From NCBI GenBank assembly GCA_012841175.1, contig DUVG01000004.1, positions 1 through 9,378 of the forward strand: DNA of 9,378 nucleotides. The letters run 5' to 3'. Source of the stretch: Clostridium sp. (GTDB lineage: Bacteria > Bacillota > Clostridia > Acetivibrionales > Acetivibrionaceae). Made by a program: the position numbers and the translations under genes. The notes below the pieces were generated by a model, which had not been told where the DNA came from, did no database searches, and saw only the letters and a list, made by a program, of their open reading frames with translations. Of the stretch, positions 6,427-9,378 are shown piece by piece; position 1 is the first letter of the stretch, and the number at the start of each line of letters is the position of its first letter.

Positions 6427-8676
6427 ATGAAAGGTTTAGCAAAAGTTCTGTGTATTATTTTGTTGGTGGGTATTATTGCAAGTGGAACTACTATTAGTTA
6501 TGGTAATGCAGAAGAAACTGATGAATTTGTACCAAAAATAGCTTTAATGAACAAAACTGATGATGAAATAACATTTATTTCAGGCAAATTAACTGAAAAG
6601 TCAGATGAGCTGCCAGAGGAGATAGTAAAAAAAGTTTATGCTAAAAATTTTGAAAATCTAGAAACAAAACAAGAGGAATTAGAGTTTGAAATTATTGAAA
6701 AGTTTACAAATTCAATGGGAAGAACAGTTATAAAAACAATACAGGTAGTAGAGGGAGTGCCTGTGTATGGAAGTGAGAGAAATTTTCATATAAACAATGC
6801 AGGTGTTCTTGAAGTGATATCTGGAAAAAACGTTGGAAATATTAATAAATCAACTAAAAAGAGCGTGTCTATAAAAATCCCGGAAAAAGAAATTATAAAT
6901 TTAATAGAAAACAATTTAGAACAAAAATTAGAAGAAAAAATTTCTGTTTTTAACATGTCTCAACCCCAGTTAATTCTCTATCCTGTAAAAGATATCTATG
7001 AATATGTGTATAAAGTTGTAATAAGCGTATCAGAACCAGAACCTGACAGTTTTACATACTATATTACTGCAGAAAATTTAGATGTAGTTAATGTAGAAAA
7101 ATCCTCAACAAGGGTAAAAACATCTGTTTATGGAACAGGAGTTGGCGAATTTGGGCTTATTGAAGATTTAAAAATGGCTGAAGAAGATGAGATGTTTTAT
7201 TTAATAAATTTAGATGAAAATTTTGAAACTGGTGAAGCAGTAAATTTTCAAGTGTTCAGCAATACACAAAATCATTTTGAAGCAGATCCAAATGTAGCAA
7301 TGAGTAGACTTACTCATGGAGTGGATGCCCATTATAATTTAACTGGAGTAATAGAATTTTTTAAAGATTATTTTAACCGAAATTCCTATGATGATAATGG
7401 GGGACTAATAAGGTGCAGAATAATGTTTGGCCCTCATAATGCACGTGCTGAACAATATGGCAATTGGGGAGATCATAGTGAAATATGGTTTTATAACAGG
7501 AAACCTGTCGATGAAGATGGCAATGAAATTACTGATGGAAGAAGTACAGCTGCAGCACTAGATATTGTAGCACATGAATTTACACACTTACTGCTTTTTC
7601 ATGAAGGACTAAACTACAATAATGGTCAGGAAAATATGATTTTACATGAAGGATTGGCAGATACATTTGCAGTTATATGTGAATATGCTTTGGAAAGCTA
7701 TCTTTTAAGCAAAGGAGAGTCAGATTGGATTATAGGTGAGGATACAGGAAAAGCCATGAGGAATGCTGCATATCCTGAAATTACACAGTATAGTGATGTT
7801 TTGAATATGGATCCTTTTATACCACATAGCGGGGGAGGAGTTATTACAAAGGCAGCATATATTATTGCAGAAGGTGGTATCCACAATGGTAAAAAAATTG
7901 AAGGAATAGGTTATAGTAAGCTGGCAAATATATTTTATAGTGCCATGACTGATGGATATATTGTGCCTAGGTCATCATTAGTAGATTTTGCAAGCTATGC
8001 TGTTGCTGTTGTCAATTTATTTGATAATGAACAGTATAAACATAATTCTATTAAAAGTGGAAAGAGCATTTATTATGACTATAAGGATGTTAATACTGTA
8101 ATAGATGCGTTTACTTCGGTGGAACTTTTAACAGGTACTCCTGACAATTTTAGAGTAACTAATATAGATGGTTTGTCCGTTGAATTTGCATGGGATGGCA
8201 TAGATGGAGGTAATTATGGAATATTTAGAAGTAAAACAGGTTCAGGACATTCACCTAAAAAGGTAGCAGAGACAACAAATTCTCAAATTGTTTTAGAGAG
8301 TCTGCCAGGAAAATATGATTATTACATAGCATTAATTGATGGAAATGGAAACAGGATAACAGCCTTTAGTGATGCTGTCACTGTTGAAACTTACCTAAAG
8401 GCACCTAAAAACTTTAGAGAATACTTTAGCATAGGATTAATAGTAAAATTTAAATGGGATTATAGTGGAACACCAGGTACACGTTATGGAATATATATGA
8501 AATGTTCCAATTTACCAGGGGAGCCTATAAAGGTAGCAGAAACACCATTTAATATGTTTTATACAATTTCCATATGGGGAAGCTATGATTATTATGTGGC
8601 AATTGTAGACGAAAAGGGCGAAAGGATATCCGATTACAGTAATAAAGTGACTGTTACAAGTCCTATATGTTATTAA
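6427..8676 (+). CDS. Secreted thermolysin-like M4 zinc metalloprotease with two C-terminal Fn3-like repeats
   Basis: This 749-residue preproprotein begins with a Sec signal peptide (residues 1-28, probable cleavage after GNA). An FTP/PepSY-type propeptide follows to about 230. The M4 catalytic domain spans about 231-565. Two Fn3-like repeats (about 571-657 and 659-746) close the protein. The zinc site is HEFTH (H383, E384, H387) with third ligand E408 in HEGLAD. By alignment with thermolysin, Y397 and H467 correspond to the transition-state residues Y157 and H231, and N338-A339 to the substrate-binding N112-A113. All catalytic residues are therefore present. The aromatic residue after N-A in thermolysin is absent, and the NSG after H231 is GGG here. 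The enzyme should cleave extracellular proteins before hydrophobic residues. The SD AGGGAGGT (6412-6419) lies 7 nt before the ATG. It is monocistronic between two terminators. The Fn3-like repeats probably bind substrate or surface polymer. Confidence 0.94.
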   Translation: MKGLAKVLCIILLVGIIASGTTISYGNAEETDEFVPKIALMNKTDDEITFISGKLTEKSDELPEEIVKKVYAKNFENLETKQEELEFEIIEKFTNSMGRTVIKTIQVVEGVPVYGSERNFHINNAGVLEVISGKNVGNINKSTKKSVSIKIPEKEIINLIENNLEQKLEEKISVFNMSQPQLILYPVKDIYEYVYKVVISVSEPEPDSFTYYITAENLDVVNVEKSSTRVKTSVYGTGVGEFGLIEDLKMAEEDEMFYLINLDENFETGEAVNFQVFSNTQNHFEADPNVAMSRLTHGVDAHYNLTGVIEFFKDYFNRNSYDDNGGLIRCRIMFGPHNARAEQYGNWGDHSEIWFYNRKPVDEDGNEITDGRSTAAALDIVAHEFTHLLLFHEGLNYNNGQENMILHEGLADTFAVICEYALESYLLSKGESDWIIGEDTGKAMRNAAYPEITQYSDVLNMDPFIPHSGGGVITKAAYIIAEGGIHNGKKIEGIGYSKLANIFYSAMTDGYIVPRSSLVDFASYAVAVVNLFDNEQYKHNSIKSGKSIYYDYKDVNTVIDAFTSVELLTGTPDNFRVTNIDGLSVEFAWDGIDGGNYGIFRSKTGSGHSPKKVAETTNSQIVLESLPGKYDYYIALIDGNGNRITAFSDAVTVETYLKAPKNFREYFSIGLIVKFKWDYSGTPGTRYGIYMKCSNLPGEPIKVAETPFNMFYTISIWGSYDYYVAIVDEKGERISDYSNKVTVTSPICY

Positions 8677-8722
8677 AGATATAAAGGTAACAACTTAAAA
8701 TCCTAAGTGAAGTAAAATAGCC

Positions 8723-8766
8723 AAAGGACGGTTATGTTGTTGATATATACAGCAAAACCGTCCTTT
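8723..8766. terminator. Hairpin terminator between convergent genes
   Basis: AAAGGACGGTT (8723-8733) pairs perfectly with AACCGTCCTTT (8756-8766). The 22-nt loop can pair further (TGTTG with CAGCA, one wobble). It lies 46 bp after the protease stop and 35 bp beyond the stop of the convergent minus-strand gene. T-runs on both sides are short, so it may act on both strands, with moderate strength. Confidence 0.72.
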
Positions 8767-8801
8767 ATTAACTATATTTAGCTAAAGTAGATTTTATATT
8801 A

Positions 8802-9218
8802 TTAATAGAAAAAATAAAGAGAAACCACTGCCATTAAAATAAATGGTGCAAAAGCTACTGATTTTAGTTGTTTATTTGTAATGAGTTTATAAATAAAAAC
8901 AAAAGCAAGGGAAAGAATGCAAGCTAATATAAAGACATAAAAGTTAAGTGTCCAGCCTAGCCATGTTCCCACAGCAGATAACAATTTTATATCTCCAAAG
9001 CCAGGATACTTTGATTTAAATCTTAGTATAAGAAGAGGAAATGAGGGAAATAAAGCACCTAATATTAAATGGGAATGTGAATGGTACATTATGCTGTTAA
9101 TTATCCCTGTTAATAAGATGATTGCCACTAGATAGTTAGGAATAATTCTCTTTTTTATATCATATATGCTGCAAATACATAAAGGAATGAAAAACAGAAG
9201 AATAAACAGATGCTTCAA
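8802..9218 (-). CDS. Small A24 family prepilin peptidase
   Basis: This 138-residue membrane protein contains little more than the A24 aspartic peptidase core. The first catalytic Asp is D20 in SIYDIKKRIIPN. The second is D76 in PGFGDIKLLSA, the GxGD motif. A C-terminal segment with AFAPFIL resembles the conserved PFGPF-like stretch of prepilin peptidases. It lacks the methyltransferase domain of PilD/ComC and is about 40 residues shorter than the other A24 gene in this window. Its GxGD surroundings are closer to type IV prepilin peptidases, whereas the other is CpaA-like. It would cut prepilin-type leaders at the inner membrane face. The TTG start at 9218 is chosen because a GAGGTGG-type SD lies 9 nt upstream and no ATG occurs until residue 44. 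It is convergent with the M4 protease gene and has its own promoter. No pilin substrate gene is visible nearby. Confidence 0.88.
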   Translation of the reverse strand: MKHLFILLFFIPLCICSIYDIKKRIIPNYLVAIILLTGIINSIMYHSHSHLILGALFPSFPLLILRFKSKYPGFGDIKLLSAVGTWLGWTLNFYVFILACILSLAFVFIYKLITNKQLKSVAFAPFILMAVVSLYFFY

Positions 9219-9227
9219 AAAATACCA

Positions 9228-9235
9228 CCACCTCT
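9228..9235 (-). promoter_or_regulatory. Ribosome binding site selecting the TTG start of the small prepilin peptidase
   Basis: On the minus strand AGAGGTGG lies 9 nt before the TTG at 9216-9218. No other start codon in frame has both an SD and room for the first catalytic segment. Confidence 0.65.
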
Positions 9236-9241
9236 ATACTT

Positions 9242-9255
9242 TATTGTATACAATA
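9242..9255. promoter_or_regulatory. 14-bp perfect palindrome, candidate operator
   Basis: TATTGTATACAATA is a perfect palindrome overlapping the -10 and probable start site of the minus-strand promoter, a typical repressor position. The GT..AC core with flanking TT/AA resembles operators of GntR-type regulators, but this assignment is only by eye. A related 10-mer lies upstream of the M4 protease gene. Confidence 0.55.
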
Positions 9256-9281
9256 TACGTTTTGTGTTGATGATTTGTCAA
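9252..9281 (-). promoter_or_regulatory. Sigma-A-like promoter for the small prepilin peptidase
   Basis: On the minus strand TTGACA (9276-9281) is a perfect -35 and TATATT (9252-9257) a five-of-six -10, with an 18-bp spacer. Transcription would start near 9245, giving a leader of about 27 nt that holds the SD and then the TTG start. The -10 and start site are covered by the palindrome at 9242-9255. Confidence 0.65.
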
Positions 9282-9305
9282 TATATAAATCGAAAAAAAA
9301 GACAT

Positions 9306-9338
9306 AAAAAATCTTCTAACGGCTTAGAACAAAGATTT
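9306..9338 (-). terminator. Possible minus-strand terminator of a gene beyond the right edge
   Basis: Read on the minus strand, TTCTAA-gccg-TTAGAA (9314-9329) forms a 6-bp stem. It is extended by AAATC/GATTT (9334-9338 with 9309-9313) around a 4-nt bulge and followed by a T-run (9306-9311) and a second T-run (9293-9300). The stem is GC-poor. It would end a minus-strand transcript entering from the right. The remaining bases to 9378 hold no gene I can support. Confidence 0.35.
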
Positions 9339-9378
9339 ATATGTAGTTTTATAATTAACAAAAAATAAAATTTTTAAA

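Noticed and set aside
2661..8676. Exporter plus metalloprotease as a bacteriocin or peptide-maturation and export system
   Set aside because: The exporter has no C39 peptidase domain, no small precursor gene or modification enzyme is present, the protease has its own Sec signal, and a strong terminator separates the genes.
9300..9378. Right-edge AT-rich stretch as part of a gene or an attachment site
   Set aside because: Stop codons are frequent and no conserved motif, tRNA end or duplicated border is visible; only a weak hairpin can be described.

Overview
The window is AT-rich DNA with strong AAGGAGG-type ribosome binding sites, TTG starts on two genes and Gram-positive-style secretion signals. 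It is most likely from a low-GC Firmicute of class Clostridia. This rests on composition and protein families; I cannot name a species. All seven protein genes are assigned to known families. I see no tRNA, rRNA, CRISPR array, insertion sequence or phage gene.

Left part (1-1823, minus strand): a two-gene unit reads out of the window. It encodes a membrane-anchored FHA-domain protein, then the N-terminal 81 residues of a PP2C-type Ser/Thr phosphatase cut by the window edge. Together they look like part of a threonine-phosphorylation signalling module, of the kind often found beside clostridial Tad/Flp-type pilus loci. The FHA protein has two copies of a D-[ED]-T-T-L-L-S-P motif just before its FHA domain, which resembles the phospho-switch of actinobacterial GarA/OdhI.

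Centre (1824-6280): a 258-bp divergent regulatory region has back-to-back sigma-A-like promoters and a perfect 12-bp inverted repeat, one arm in each promoter. To its right, on the plus strand, lie a CpaA/TadV-like A24 prepilin peptidase and the two subunits of a heterodimeric ABC exporter. The exporter genes overlap by one base (TAATG), and the unit ends at a strong intrinsic terminator. The exporter is asymmetric in the usual way: one subunit has Asp in place of the Walker B catalytic Glu, and the other has an altered LSAGQ signature.

Right part (6281-9378): a separately transcribed gene encodes a secreted thermolysin-like (M4) zinc protease with a propeptide and two C-terminal fibronectin-III-like repeats. 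It converges at a hairpin terminator on a second, shorter A24 prepilin peptidase on the minus strand. That gene starts with TTG and has a promoter whose -10 element is overlapped by a perfect 14-bp palindrome. A 10-bp piece of this palindrome also occurs just upstream of the protease gene.

How the genes may work together (inference): the FHA/PP2C pair and the two prepilin peptidases suggest the edge of a surface-appendage locus under phospho-threonine control. The exporter and protease are probably independent accessory functions. I do not see a demonstrably new system. The best leads are the phospho-switch motif and the two regulatory palindromes.
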